Shown one piece after another: positions 1 through 6,668 of a stretch of 11,507 nucleotides of DNA. The notes below the pieces were generated by a model, which ran no database searches, was not told where the DNA came from, and saw only the letters and a program-made list of their open reading frames with translations. The first letter of the stretch is position 1. Each line of letters begins with the position of its first letter. Position numbers and translations under genes: made by a program. The DNA is taken from positions 740-12,246 of the forward strand of contig DKXD01000150.1 of the NCBI GenBank assembly GCA_002492075.1, written 5' to 3'. Origin of the DNA: Ruminococcaceae bacterium UBA7135 (lineage in GTDB: Bacteria; Bacillota; Clostridia; Oscillospirales; Ruminococcaceae).

Positions 1-29
1 TTCTCTCCCCCGCGAAGCGGGGGAGAGAA
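1..29. repeat. Intergenic palindrome, copy 1 (13-bp perfect stem)
   Basis: The arms TTCTCTCCCCCGC and GCGGGGGAGAGAA pair perfectly around a GAA loop. The element starts at the window edge and may extend further left. It lies 28 bp beyond the stop codon of the GH13 gene, so it could form a hairpin in that mRNA's 3' end, but the sequence after it on the minus strand is outside the window. Similar palindromes recur at four other intergenic sites here. The bases beside this copy (GAGAGAACAAAAA) match the reverse complement of the left flank of the copy at 8196, so the homology extends slightly beyond the stem. Confidence 0.8.
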
Positions 30-57
30 CAAAAATCAATTTAAAAGCTATTCTCTA

Positions 58-1383
58 TTAGCCAACCTTGAACACCGCGCTTGTAAACGCGGGCAATGTA
101 AGTCCGCCAATCTCCTGCTTTTCACCGGTAAGAAGATTTTCGGCTTCTCCGCCCATGTTCAGGTTGAACGTAAACGGTGCGCCGTCCGCGTTGATAACGG
201 TGAGAAGCGTTTCTCCATCCGCGGAGCGCGAAAACGCGTACTGTCTGTTTGTGAGCTGGACTTGCTTGTAGTCGCCCTGAGAAGCCGCCGGGTGGTTCTT
301 CTGAATTTCAGCGAGCGCCGCGATATGCTCGGTGAGGTCGCGGTGACCATCAATTTTCATCTTCTCCAAATTGAACTCGGGGCGAAGAGCGTCGTCACCG
401 CCGCCGCGCTTGTCTCCCTCAATGCCGAACTCGCTGCCGTAATATACCGACGGTATGCCCGGCATCATAAACTCCAAGGTGTAGATAAGCGGCAAATGCT
501 CCTTGGTTTTGAGGATAGTAGCAACGCGCGTTACGTCGTGGTTGTCAACAAAGGTGTAGAGGTGCTTCCCGCGGTAAAGGCACCAGTTTTCGTTTCCGAA
601 CTGGCGGTTTATCGAGTGCGCTATCTCGAACATATTCATATCGTTGAAGCTGGAAAACAAGCCCTTGTAGCACTCGTAGTTGGTAACGCTGTCCAGCATC
701 TGATCGTTCATCCAGATGTTGTAATCGCCGTGGAGCGTTTCGCCCAACAGGAAGAAGTCCTCCGCAAGCCACTTGCAATGACCTCGCAGTTCTTTGAGGA
801 AATTCTGGTCGAGACAATACGCCACATCAAGACGCAGACCGTCAATGCCAAACTCGTTTTTCCAGCCCGTGATAACGTCCTTTAAATACTGCTTAACCTC
901 GGGATTGTAGAGGTTGAGCTTAACAAGCTCGTAATGACCCTCCCAGCCCTCGTAATAGAAGCCGTCGTTATAGCCCGAGTTGCCGTCGCGGATATGGAAC
1001 CAGTCCTTCTTGGAGCTTGCCATTTTATGCTCACGAACATCCTTGAACTCAACAAAATCGCGCCCCACATGATTGAATACGCCGTCGAAAACGACTTTGA
1101 TGTCGTTTTTGTGGAGCGCATCGCAAACCTTTTTCAGATCCTCGTTCGTCCCGAGACGGCGGTCTACGGTCTTGTAATCGATGGTATCGTAGCCGTGAGC
1201 GACGCTCTCAAAAAGCGGTCCGAAATAGATAGCATTGCAGCCCAAGCTTTTGATATGCGGGATATCGTCGATAAGCTTTAGCAGCTTGTGCGTAGGTTCG
1301 CTTGTCTGATCGTTCTGACGAGGGCAGCCAAAATACCCTATAGGGTAGATGTGATAAAATACAGCATTTTCAAACCAATTCAT
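58..1383 (-). CDS. GH13 alpha-amylase family glycoside hydrolase, cytoplasmic
   Basis: This 441-residue protein is predicted to hydrolyse or rearrange alpha-glucosidic bonds in maltodextrins or related alpha-glucans. The four conserved GH13 regions appear in order: DGVFNH (100-105), GLRLDVA with nucleophile Asp186, GETLHG with acid/base Glu215, and FVDNHD with the transition-state Asp283. The catalytic set is complete. The (beta/alpha)8 barrel starts almost at residue 1 (VFYHIYPIGYFG), and a short C-terminal beta domain follows from about 375. There is no signal peptide, so it should act inside the cell on imported or stored oligosaccharides. It is shorter than many amylases because it lacks N-terminal or carbohydrate-binding modules. 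The ATG at 1383 is preceded by AAAGGAG at a suitable distance, and a consensus promoter lies just upstream. Exact specificity (amylase, neopullulanase or glucosidase-like) cannot be read from the sequence. Confidence 0.93.
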   Translation of the reverse strand: MNWFENAVFYHIYPIGYFGCPRQNDQTSEPTHKLLKLIDDIPHIKSLGCNAIYFGPLFESVAHGYDTIDYKTVDRRLGTNEDLKKVCDALHKNDIKVVFDGVFNHVGRDFVEFKDVREHKMASSKKDWFHIRDGNSGYNDGFYYEGWEGHYELVKLNLYNPEVKQYLKDVITGWKNEFGIDGLRLDVAYCLDQNFLKELRGHCKWLAEDFFLLGETLHGDYNIWMNDQMLDSVTNYECYKGLFSSFNDMNMFEIAHSINRQFGNENWCLYRGKHLYTFVDNHDVTRVATILKTKEHLPLIYTLEFMMPGIPSVYYGSEFGIEGDKRGGGDDALRPEFNLEKMKIDGHRDLTEHIAALAEIQKNHPAASQGDYKQVQLTNRQYAFSRSADGETLLTVINADGAPFTFNLNMGGEAENLLTGEKQEIGGLTLPAFTSAVFKVG

Positions 1384-1434
1384 TTTTAGGTGTCTCCTTT
1401 ATTTTTTGCGTTTCCGCAATTTTTTTTACACCTT

Positions 1435-1463
1435 ATTATAGCACAATACGGCTAAAATGTCAA
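1435..1463 (-). promoter_or_regulatory. Sigma-A promoter of the GH13 gene
   Basis: On the minus strand TTGACA is followed by 17 bp and then TATAAT, a perfect consensus match with optimal spacing. The -10 hexamer is about 50 bp upstream of the GH13 start codon, which gives a short leader containing the AAAGGAG ribosome site. No catabolite-repression (cre-like) operator was recognised around it. Confidence 0.88.
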
Positions 1464-1529
1464 TGAGAGGCAAAGAAAAAATAGCCTGACGGTGCTCTCA
1501 ACTCGAAAACCGCAGGATTTTCCGCACTT

Positions 1530-1556
1530 TTAGCACTCTCGATCGGAGAGTGCTAA
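1530..1556 (+). promoter_or_regulatory. CIRCE operator (HrcA binding site)
   Basis: TTAGCACTC, a 9-bp spacer, then GAGTGCTAA: both half-sites match the CIRCE consensus at every position and the spacer has the standard length. CIRCE is bound by the repressor HrcA, which is released on heat shock. The next gene downstream on the plus strand is hsp20 (start 1702), so it is the likely target. TTAGCA inside the left half-site and TAATTT overlapping the right end (18-bp spacing, extended TG) could serve as a weak promoter embedded in the operator, but that is inference. The divergent GH13 promoter is about 70 bp away and could conceivably also be affected. Confidence 0.93.
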
Positions 1557-1701
1557 TTTTCTTCAAAACATAATAATAACGTCACGAAACAGACACAAAC
1601 GGGGTGTATAACAGAGTTAAAGAAAGGAAGTAATAAGAAGTTCACAAAGTGCAAATACTATTTCAAACAGAACCATTTATGTATTTTAAGGAGGAATTTA
1701 T
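1557..1701 (+). other. Leader between CIRCE and hsp20
   Basis: The gap between the GH13 start and the hsp20 start is 318 bp. It holds the GH13 promoter, about 65 bp with nothing recognisable, the CIRCE site, and this 145-bp AT- and purine-rich stretch. No convincing promoter was found here (TATAAC at 1607-1612 lacks a good -35). The segment 1616-1635 is repeated with two mismatches at 10016-10035. The stretch ends in the hsp20 ribosome site AAGGAGGA. No open frame of note was seen. Confidence 0.5.
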
Positions 1702-2124
1702 ATGTACGGATTAACACCATTTGAAAAGAGAACTTACGACCTGTTCAACGCGTTCCATGATTTTGAGGATAATTTCTTCACCGCTCCTACGGTACCGGGA
1801 TTTAAAACCGATATCAAAGACGAGGGCGAAAAGTATGTCCTTGAAGCGGAAATGCCCGGCTTTGAAAAAGAGGATATCAAGCTTGACCTTGACGGCGACA
1901 GACTTATCATCTCGGCGGAGCACAGCTCTTCCAACGACGAAAAGGACGACGACGGAAAGTATATCCGCCGCGAGCGCACGTTCGGCTCGTACAGCCGCAG
2001 CTTTGACGTAAGCGCGATAGATACCGATAAGATTGCCGCCGAATACAAAAACGGCATACTGATGCTTGATATGCCCAAAAAGCAGCCCGCAGCGCCCGCT
2101 GCCAGACGGCTTGAGATAAAGTAA
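1702..2124 (+). CDS. Hsp20 / alpha-crystallin small heat-shock protein
   Basis: This 140-residue ATP-independent holdase chaperone binds unfolding cytoplasmic proteins under stress. An N-terminal Phe-rich arm (1-32) precedes the alpha-crystallin domain (about 33-126), which has the typical EAEMPGFEKEDIKLDL strand pattern, RRERTFGSYSRSF, and the family signature EYKNGILMLDMPK (114-126). The C-terminal tail carries LEI (137-139), equivalent to the IxI motif that docks onto neighbouring subunits in the oligomer. Length and domain order are normal for bacterial Hsp20. The ATG at 1702 follows AAGGAGGA. The upstream CIRCE site predicts HrcA-controlled heat induction. It is transcribed alone, with an intrinsic terminator just after the gene. 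Confidence 0.96.
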   Translation: MYGLTPFEKRTYDLFNAFHDFEDNFFTAPTVPGFKTDIKDEGEKYVLEAEMPGFEKEDIKLDLDGDRLIISAEHSSSNDEKDDDGKYIRRERTFGSYSRSFDVSAIDTDKIAAEYKNGILMLDMPKKQPAAPAARRLEIK

Positions 2125-2159
2125 GTCATTCTTGATCCAAGCGCGGTTTTTAACAAATG

Positions 2160-2189
2160 ACCGCTCCCGTGAAAACGAGAGCGGTTTTG
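2160..2189 (+). terminator. Intrinsic terminator of hsp20
   Basis: ACCGCTCCCGT and ACGAGAGCGGT form an 11-bp stem with one mismatch around a GAAA loop, followed by TTTTGTT. It starts 35 bp after the hsp20 stop. On the opposite strand there is no T-run right after the stem, so it is a poor terminator for the converging acetyltransferase gene. Confidence 0.85.
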
Positions 2190-2194
2190 TTATA

Positions 2195-2821
2195 TTACTT
2201 CAGCTTGGAAATTTCCCCTGTTTGAATAGCACCTAGGTTGTTTTTTATCCAATCCTCGGGACGATCCCACCACCGAATTTCCGAAAGCTTAGCGATGACG
2301 TCGTCCGAAAAGCGCTTTTTCATCAGCTTTGCAGGGACTCCGCCGACTATCGTATAAGGCGGCACGTCCTTTGTGACTACTGCCCTTGCGCCGACCACCG
2401 CGCCGTCGCCTATTGTCACTCCCGACAGGATAACGGCTTCGTAACCTATCCACACATCATTTCCCAGCACGATATCGCCCCTGTTATCCCAAGCGTCCGC
2501 TACATTCGCCGCATCAAGCTCCCATTCCTCAAAGAATATGGGGAACGGGTATGTTGATAGCGAGCTCAGTGTGTGATTAGCGCTTGTGAATAGGAATTTG
2601 GCGCCGCACGCTATCGAGCAGTACTTCCCTATTTTCAATTTGTCGTCGTTTATCGGATAATGATAGAGAACGTTGTTTTTCTCGAAATCTCGAGGATCGT
2701 TCACGAAATCATTATACATTGTATACTCGCCGATCTGGATTCTCGGATCGGTTATCACGTTCTTCAAATAAACGGTTTGCGCATCTTGTGTGCGCGGATA
2801 TATTTTTTCCGATACAGGCAT
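2195..2821 (-). CDS. Vat/CatB-like xenobiotic O-acetyltransferase (hexapeptide repeat)
   Basis: This 208-residue protein is predicted to transfer acetyl from acetyl-CoA to a hydroxyl group. The family contains streptogramin A acetyltransferases (Vat) and type B chloramphenicol acetyltransferases. Visible hallmarks are NDPRDFEKNNVLYHYP (41-56), KIGKYCSIACGAKF (63-76), the ANH motif with predicted catalytic His83, the left-handed beta-helix repeats GNDVWIGYEAVILSGVTIGDGAVVGA (120-145), YTIVGGVPAKL, and the C-terminal FSDDVI plus IRWWD segment. Length is close to Vat proteins. It should be a cytoplasmic trimer. The ATG at 2821 has GGAGG 7 bp upstream. It follows glmM by 79 bp with no clear promoter of its own, so it may be read through from glmM. 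Whether the natural substrate is an antibiotic or an endogenous sugar or metabolite is not decidable here. Confidence 0.9.
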   Translation of the reverse strand: MPVSEKIYPRTQDAQTVYLKNVITDPRIQIGEYTMYNDFVNDPRDFEKNNVLYHYPINDDKLKIGKYCSIACGAKFLFTSANHTLSSLSTYPFPIFFEEWELDAANVADAWDNRGDIVLGNDVWIGYEAVILSGVTIGDGAVVGARAVVTKDVPPYTIVGGVPAKLMKKRFSDDVIAKLSEIRWWDRPEDWIKNNLGAIQTGEISKLK

Positions 2822-2847
2822 TTATAACCTCCGTATTTTATAAAATT

Positions 2848-2886
2848 TTATTTGTCTGTATCGGTGAATACAATGCAGCGCTTCAT
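2848..2886 (-). CDS. Possible 12-codon leader ORF before the acetyltransferase
   Basis: In the 79-bp gap between glmM and the acetyltransferase, ATG at 2886 opens a frame encoding MKRCIVFTDTDK and stops with TAA 26 bp before the acetyltransferase start. A weak GGGGTGA ribosome-site-like sequence precedes it. Some antibiotic-resistance genes have short regulatory leader peptides, so the position is suggestive. An ORF this short arises easily by chance, and no alternative stem pairing with the downstream ribosome site was identified. Confidence 0.2.
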   Translation of the reverse strand: MKRCIVFTDTDK

Positions 2887-2900
2887 TTTTATCACCCCGT

Positions 2901-4250
2901 TTATTGCGCCGCCGCGTAGCCCTTGTCCCGCACGGTCTTCTCAATATCCTCAATATGTTTATTGCAAATATCCTTGGACTTCGCCTCCACCATAATACGC
3001 AAAAGCGGCTCTGTGCCCGATGGACGCACAAGCACTCGCCCGTCCGTGCCGAGAGCGTCTTCGGCGAACTTCACGGCAGACTTCACGTCCTCGTCGCTCA
3101 ATACTGTTTTTTTGTCCGTTACGCGCACGTTCTTCAGCACCTGCGGATATGTTTTCATGCCCTTTGCAAGCTCGCCGAGAGTGGTTTTTTTCGCACATAC
3201 CGCCTGCATTATTTTAAGCGCGGTAACAATGCCGTCGCCCGTGTTCTCGTATTTCGAGAAGATGATATGTCCCGAATTTTCGCCGCCAAGAATGTAGCCT
3301 TTTTGGCTCATGCACTCGTAAACATACTTGTCGCCGACATCTGTTTTTTCGTAGCCTATCCCCAGCTCGTCGAACGCCTTATACAGTCCCAGATTAGACA
3401 TAACGGTGGTAACGACCGCGTTGCCCTCCAGCTTGCCGCGTTCCTTAAGATAACTGCCGTATATGTAGAGTATCTTGTCGCCGTCTACAAGCTCGCCGTT
3501 TTCATCCACCGCAAGACACCTGTCCGCGTCGCCGTCAAACGCAAATCCGCAGTCGAGCTGCTCTTCGCGGACAAGCTGTATCAAGCCGTCTATGTGAGTG
3601 GAACCGCAGTTCGTGTTGATATTGAAGCCGTCGGGCTTGTTGTTTATTACGTAAGTTTTTGCTCCCAGAGCGTCAAAAACGCTTTTGGCTATCGTAAACG
3701 CGGAACCGTTCGCGCAGTCTAATCCTATACGCTTGCCCTTGAACGAATACAGCGCGAGCGATATGAGGTAGCCTATGTAGCGGTTTCGCCCCGCGGAGTA
3801 GTCCGAGGCTCTGCCGATGTCGCGATCCTCGGCGAGGGGAAGCTCGGGTATCTCGTTATCGAGATACTTTTCGATATCATCGATAACGTCCTCGTCCATT
3901 TTCTCGCCTCTGGAGTTAAAGAGCTTTATGCCGTTATCCGAAAACGGATTGTGAGACGCGCTTATCATAATCCCGCAGTCGAAATCGTCCGTTCTTACGA
4001 CATAGGACACCGAGGGCGTTGTGGTGACGTGCATAAGGAACGCGTCCGCGCCCGAAGCGGTAAGCCCCGCAACAAGCGCATACTCGAACATATACGAGCT
4101 TCTCCGCGTATCCTTGCCTATTACCACCTGACAGCGGTGTTCTCTGCCGTAATACCACCCGATAAAGCGCCCGATCTTAAACGCGTGCTCAACGGTGAGC
4201 GTTTTGTTCGCCTCGCCGCGAAATCCGTCCGTACCGAAATATTTTGCCAT
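2901..4250 (-). CDS. glmM: Phosphoglucosamine mutase
   Basis: GlmM interconverts glucosamine-6-phosphate and glucosamine-1-phosphate in the cytoplasm, feeding UDP-GlcNAc synthesis for peptidoglycan. At 449 residues it has the usual family length. All four alpha-D-phosphohexomutase landmarks are present. The start is MAKYFGTDGFRG. The phosphoserine loop is ISASHNP, with predicted phosphorylated Ser99. The Mg-binding loop is DGDADR (239-244). The sugar-binding loop is GGENSGH (322-328), and the phosphate-binding loop is RPSGTEP (409-415). The ATG at 4250 has AGAGGAA upstream, and a consensus promoter lies about 100 bp upstream. The GTDGFRG start and the ENSG sugar loop favour GlmM over phosphomannomutase/phosphoglucomutase relatives. 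No glmS ribozyme or riboswitch was recognised in the short leader. No clear terminator follows, so transcription may continue into the acetyltransferase. Confidence 0.95.
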   Translation of the reverse strand: MAKYFGTDGFRGEANKTLTVEHAFKIGRFIGWYYGREHRCQVVIGKDTRRSSYMFEYALVAGLTASGADAFLMHVTTTPSVSYVVRTDDFDCGIMISASHNPFSDNGIKLFNSRGEKMDEDVIDDIEKYLDNEIPELPLAEDRDIGRASDYSAGRNRYIGYLISLALYSFKGKRIGLDCANGSAFTIAKSVFDALGAKTYVINNKPDGFNINTNCGSTHIDGLIQLVREEQLDCGFAFDGDADRCLAVDENGELVDGDKILYIYGSYLKERGKLEGNAVVTTVMSNLGLYKAFDELGIGYEKTDVGDKYVYECMSQKGYILGGENSGHIIFSKYENTGDGIVTALKIMQAVCAKKTTLGELAKGMKTYPQVLKNVRVTDKKTVLSDEDVKSAVKFAEDALGTDGRVLVRPSGTEPLLRIMVEAKSKDICNKHIEDIEKTVRDKGYAAAQ

Positions 4251-4346
4251 GATGTTTTCCTCTTTTCGTTTTATATAACAGGTTTATTCGTGTTTTCCCC
4301 TTCTGCTTAGAAATCAAAAACCCAATCAGATCGACAATCCTATATA

Positions 4347-4376
4347 ATTATAGCATATTCGGTTTGAGGTTGTCAA
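4347..4376 (-). promoter_or_regulatory. Sigma-A promoter of glmM
   Basis: On the minus strand TTGACA is followed by 18 bp and then TATAAT, with TGC directly before the -10 (extended -10). The -10 lies about 97 bp upstream of the glmM start codon. This makes glmM independent of the decarboxylase gene upstream, from which it is also separated by a palindromic element. Confidence 0.87.
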
Positions 4377-4393
4377 TATTCTTTTCAACATGA

Positions 4394-4424
4394 TTATTTC
4401 CCCCGCCGTAAGCGGGGGAAATAA
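4394..4424. repeat. Intergenic palindrome, copy 2 (13-bp perfect stem)
   Basis: TTATTTCCCCCGC and GCGGGGGAAATAA pair perfectly around CGTAA. It lies 30 bp beyond the decarboxylase stop and just upstream of the glmM promoter. On the decarboxylase strand the stem is followed by TCATGTTG, not a T-run, so it is not a canonical intrinsic terminator, although it could stabilise the mRNA 3' end. It belongs to the same family as the copies at 1, 5754, 8196 and 10920. Confidence 0.8.
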
Positions 4425-4454
4425 CAATATTGGAACATCAATAACTATGCTTTA

Positions 4455-5720
4455 TCACAGCTCGAATTTTCCGTTTGCGAAATCGAACGTAGCAAAATAA
4501 TCGTCGGGGGTTTCGGCGCGGCGTATCAACTTCACCGAGCCGTCCTCGCGAAGCAGAAGTTCGGCGCTTCTGAGTTTGCCGTTATAGTTGTAACCCATTG
4601 AAAAGCCGTGAGCGCCCGTGTCGTGAATTGCGATGTAATCGCCGAGATCGATTTTGGGCAGCATTCTTTCTTTTGCGAACTTGTCGCAGTTTTCGCAAAG
4701 TCCGCCTGTGATGTCATACTTGTGGTCGCAGGGAGCGTTTTCTTTTCCGAGAACGGTGATGTGATGATACGCGTCATAGATCGCGGGGCGCATAAGGTTT
4801 GCGGCACACGCGTCAAGACCTATGTATTCGCGGTAGATGTGCTTTTCGCGGATAGCGGTCGCGATCAACATTCCGTAAGGCGCGAGCATAAATCGTCCAA
4901 GCTCGGTGAAGATCGCGACGTAGCCCATTCCCGCGGGAACGAGTATTTCCTCAAACGCGCGGCGCACTCCCTCGCCGATAACGGCGATATCGTTCGCGGG
5001 CTGGTCGGGCTTGTAAGGAATACCCACGCCGCCGCTCAGATTGATGAACGACAGCTCAACGCCCGACTTCTCCTTGATATCCACAGCTGCCTTGAACATT
5101 ATTCTTGCAAGCGTGGGGTAGTAATCGTTCGTAAGTGTATTGGAGGCAAGGAACGCGTGCATTCCGAATTTCTTCGCGCCCTTTTGCTTTAAGATCTTGT
5201 AAGCCTCGATTATCTGCTCGTGCGTCATTCCGTACTTCGCGTCGCGCGGAGTGTCCATAACATTCGGCGAACCGTCCGTTTTGAACTCGCCGCCGGGATT
5301 ATAGCGGCAGCAAATGGTTTCGGGAATTCCCGTAAGCTTATCGAGAACGTTGATGTGCGTAAAGTCGTCGAGGTTGATGATAGAGCCGAGCTCGAACGCT
5401 TTCTTGAAATCCAAATCGGGAGTTGCATTGGAGCTGAACATGATGTCATGCTGTTTCGCGCCTACCTCGTCCGAAAGCAGCAATTCCGTGTAGCTGGAAC
5501 AATCAAAACCGCAGCCCTCGCTTTGCAGTACCTTCATAATAAACGGGTTCGGAGTAGCCTTTACCGCGAAGTATTCTCTGAACCCCTTGTTCCACGAAAA
5601 CGCGGCTTTCAGCGCCCGAGCGTTCTCGCGTATGCCCTTTTCATCGTAGATGTGAAAGGGCGTGGGATAGGTTTTTACTATCTCGTCTACCTGTTCTTTT
5701 GTTACAAACGGTTTTTTCAT
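4455..5720 (-). CDS. lysA: Diaminopimelate decarboxylase (PLP, fold type III)
   Basis: Predicted to decarboxylate meso-diaminopimelate to L-lysine in the cytoplasm. At 421 residues it shows the alanine-racemase-like barrel first and a C-terminal beta domain after. Key features are the PLP lysine Lys54 in YFAVKATPNP, GCGFDCSSYTEL (69-80), His188 in GMHAFLASNT, the phosphate-binding glycine loop NLSGGVGIPY (227-236), ELGRF with Glu273, the catalytic Cys342 in GGLCENCD, and GFSMGYNYNGKLRSAELL (372-389). The HAFLASNT form at the usual HIGS position marks a LysA subclade. Related PLP decarboxylases (ornithine, arginine, carboxynorspermidine) are less likely, given GGLCEN and the C-terminal motif. 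The ATG at 5720 follows AAAGGAAA. No promoter, T-box or lysine riboswitch was found in the 72-bp gap upstream, so it may be transcribed with the cassette before it. Confidence 0.85.
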   Translation of the reverse strand: MKKPFVTKEQVDEIVKTYPTPFHIYDEKGIRENARALKAAFSWNKGFREYFAVKATPNPFIMKVLQSEGCGFDCSSYTELLLSDEVGAKQHDIMFSSNATPDLDFKKAFELGSIINLDDFTHINVLDKLTGIPETICCRYNPGGEFKTDGSPNVMDTPRDAKYGMTHEQIIEAYKILKQKGAKKFGMHAFLASNTLTNDYYPTLARIMFKAAVDIKEKSGVELSFINLSGGVGIPYKPDQPANDIAVIGEGVRRAFEEILVPAGMGYVAIFTELGRFMLAPYGMLIATAIREKHIYREYIGLDACAANLMRPAIYDAYHHITVLGKENAPCDHKYDITGGLCENCDKFAKERMLPKIDLGDYIAIHDTGAHGFSMGYNYNGKLRSAELLLREDGSVKLIRRAETPDDYFATFDFANGKFEL

Positions 5721-5753
5721 AATGTTTCCTTTCTTATGCCTTTATGTTGTTCT

Positions 5754-5782
5754 ATTTCTCCCCGCCGCAGGCGAGGAGAAAT
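5754..5782. repeat. Intergenic palindrome, copy 3 (13-bp stem, one mismatch)
   Basis: ATTTCTCCCCGCC and GGCGAGGAGAAAT pair with one mismatch around GCA. It starts 10 bp beyond the stop of small membrane protein B, in the only gap between the five-gene cassette and lysA. On the transcribed (minus) strand it is followed by AGAACAACAT, with no T-run. It may act as an mRNA end stabiliser or partial read-through barrier. The single mismatch and conserved arms suggest relaxed but recent constraint. Confidence 0.77.
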
Positions 5783-5792
5783 GAAATAAACG

Positions 5793-6128
5793 TTAATTAT
5801 GTATTTCTATTCCGATAAGCGGAAAAACGCAAAGCGCCGCGCAAACAACTATCTTCGCGATAAGGCATCCTCTGCGTATAGCGCGGAGATTTTTCTCGGA
5901 GAGCTTTTCGGGGTTCATTGCGATATTGGTGTGCTGAGGGCAAACGGAGCATAAGGTAAGCGTCGCGTACAATATGCCCACAACAAGCGCGATAATAATG
6001 TTATCGCCGTCAATGCGACCCGATATCGTCATTGTCAGCAGTCCCGCTATGCCGCCCATTGCAATGATACCGCCTGCTATCTCGGCGGCTTTTTCGCCGT
6101 TTGTGTAAGTCAGCTTTTCGATTTTCAT
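5793..6128 (-). CDS. Small three-helix membrane protein B (paralogue of the gene at 7787)
   Basis: I do not recognise a named family. The 111-residue protein has three predicted membrane segments, at about 16-37, 43-62 and 88-107. Between the second and third is a polar loop with TLCSVCPQHTNIA and LSEKNLRAIRRGC. It aligns without gaps to the protein encoded at 7787-8131. About 44 of 111 positions are identical by eye, including YTxGEKxAE near the N-terminus, CSxxPQxT (60-67), and RRGCxxAKIVV (85-95). The ATG at 6128 is preceded by GGGAGGTG. It is the last gene of the cassette, 34 bp after the cysteine hydrolase. There is no signal peptide apart from the first helix, and no catalytic motif is visible. 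The conserved Cys60 and Cys88 sit at membrane boundaries. Confidence 0.8.
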   Translation of the reverse strand: MKIEKLTYTNGEKAAEIAGGIIAMGGIAGLLTMTISGRIDGDNIIIALVVGILYATLTLCSVCPQHTNIAMNPEKLSEKNLRAIRRGCLIAKIVVCAALCVFPLIGIEIHN

Positions 6129-6162
6129 TGCGAAACACCTCCCTTTCCAAAATGGGACGCCC

Positions 6163-6654
6163 TTATATAAATTCCGCGCCGAGTTCGCGCAGAGTTTTGT
6201 AATAATTTTTCCGCTTGCTCTCGAACACCGTACCGATAGCCGCGGTGTTCAGCGTGACTTTCAGTCCGAGGTTTGCCGCGCCGATAGCGGTAAGCGCCAC
6301 ACAACCGCCGCCGTCCACTCCGACCAACTCAACCTCGCGAACGCCGTTTTTCTTCAAAAACGCGCCAAGCTCCTCGTTGGAGAACGCGTTTCCCGCGTAT
6401 TTGTCGAACACGTTCTCCGAAACAATCTTCAAGCCCTCCGCAAGCTCCGCCTCGGGCGAGCCGTCAAAGCATTTCACGGGCGCGAGCCTGTTTATAAAAT
6501 TGTTCTTCATAAGATTTCGTATGTAAACTACGAACTCGTTCTGCTCAATAACACTGTTCACCCTCGAAATGATGTCGGGTTCGTATTTGAACGGTTTCGC
6601 GTGATTTTTTCCTACGGTACATTCCTGCATGTCGATAACCAAAAGAGCTTTCAC
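6163..6654 (-). CDS. Isochorismatase-family cysteine hydrolase
   Basis: This 163-residue single-domain cytoplasmic hydrolase belongs to the isochorismatase/nicotinamidase superfamily. The proposed triad is complete: Asp8 in LLVIDMQ, Lys85 in VFDKYAGNAF, and Cys118 in GVDGGGCV, where the preceding residues form the usual oxyanion loop. Members act on amides or related bonds in small molecules (nicotinamide, carbamates, isochorismate). The substrate cannot be assigned, and the metal-binding Asp/His set of nicotinamidases is not evident. The start is GTG at 6654, because AAGGAGG sits six bases upstream, directly after the SUFU gene's stop. That arrangement implies translational linkage with the SUFU gene. 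It is shorter than nicotinamidases (about 200 residues) and close to small YcaC/RutB-like members. Confidence 0.88.
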   Translation of the reverse strand: MKALLVIDMQECTVGKNHAKPFKYEPDIISRVNSVIEQNEFVVYIRNLMKNNFINRLAPVKCFDGSPEAELAEGLKIVSENVFDKYAGNAFSNEELGAFLKKNGVREVELVGVDGGGCVALTAIGAANLGLKVTLNTAAIGTVFESKRKNYYKTLRELGAEFI

Positions 6655-6668
6655 GATTTCCTCCTTAT

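Noticed and set aside
262..885. 207-residue plus-strand open frame
   Set aside because: It lies entirely antisense to the GH13 gene, whose catalytic motifs are all intact on the minus strand. It is a shadow frame with no ribosome site or recognisable motif.
2904..3722. 272-residue plus-strand open frame
   Set aside because: It is antisense to glmM, with His/Val-rich shadow composition and no domain. The glmM frame carries every family motif.
4251..4454. glmS-type ribozyme or a riboswitch before glmM
   Set aside because: The leader is only about 90 nt after the promoter and shows no conserved ribozyme or riboswitch core. The only structure in the gap is palindrome copy 2, upstream of the promoter.
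4608..5192. 194-residue plus-strand open frame, and a similar one at 5220-5789
   Set aside because: Both are antisense or overlapping to the lysA gene and have no motif or start signal. They are GC-rich third-position shadows.
5721..5792. Lysine riboswitch or T-box before lysA
   Set aside because: The gap is 72 bp and is mostly filled by palindrome copy 3. It is too short for either element, and no T-box or L-box motif is present.
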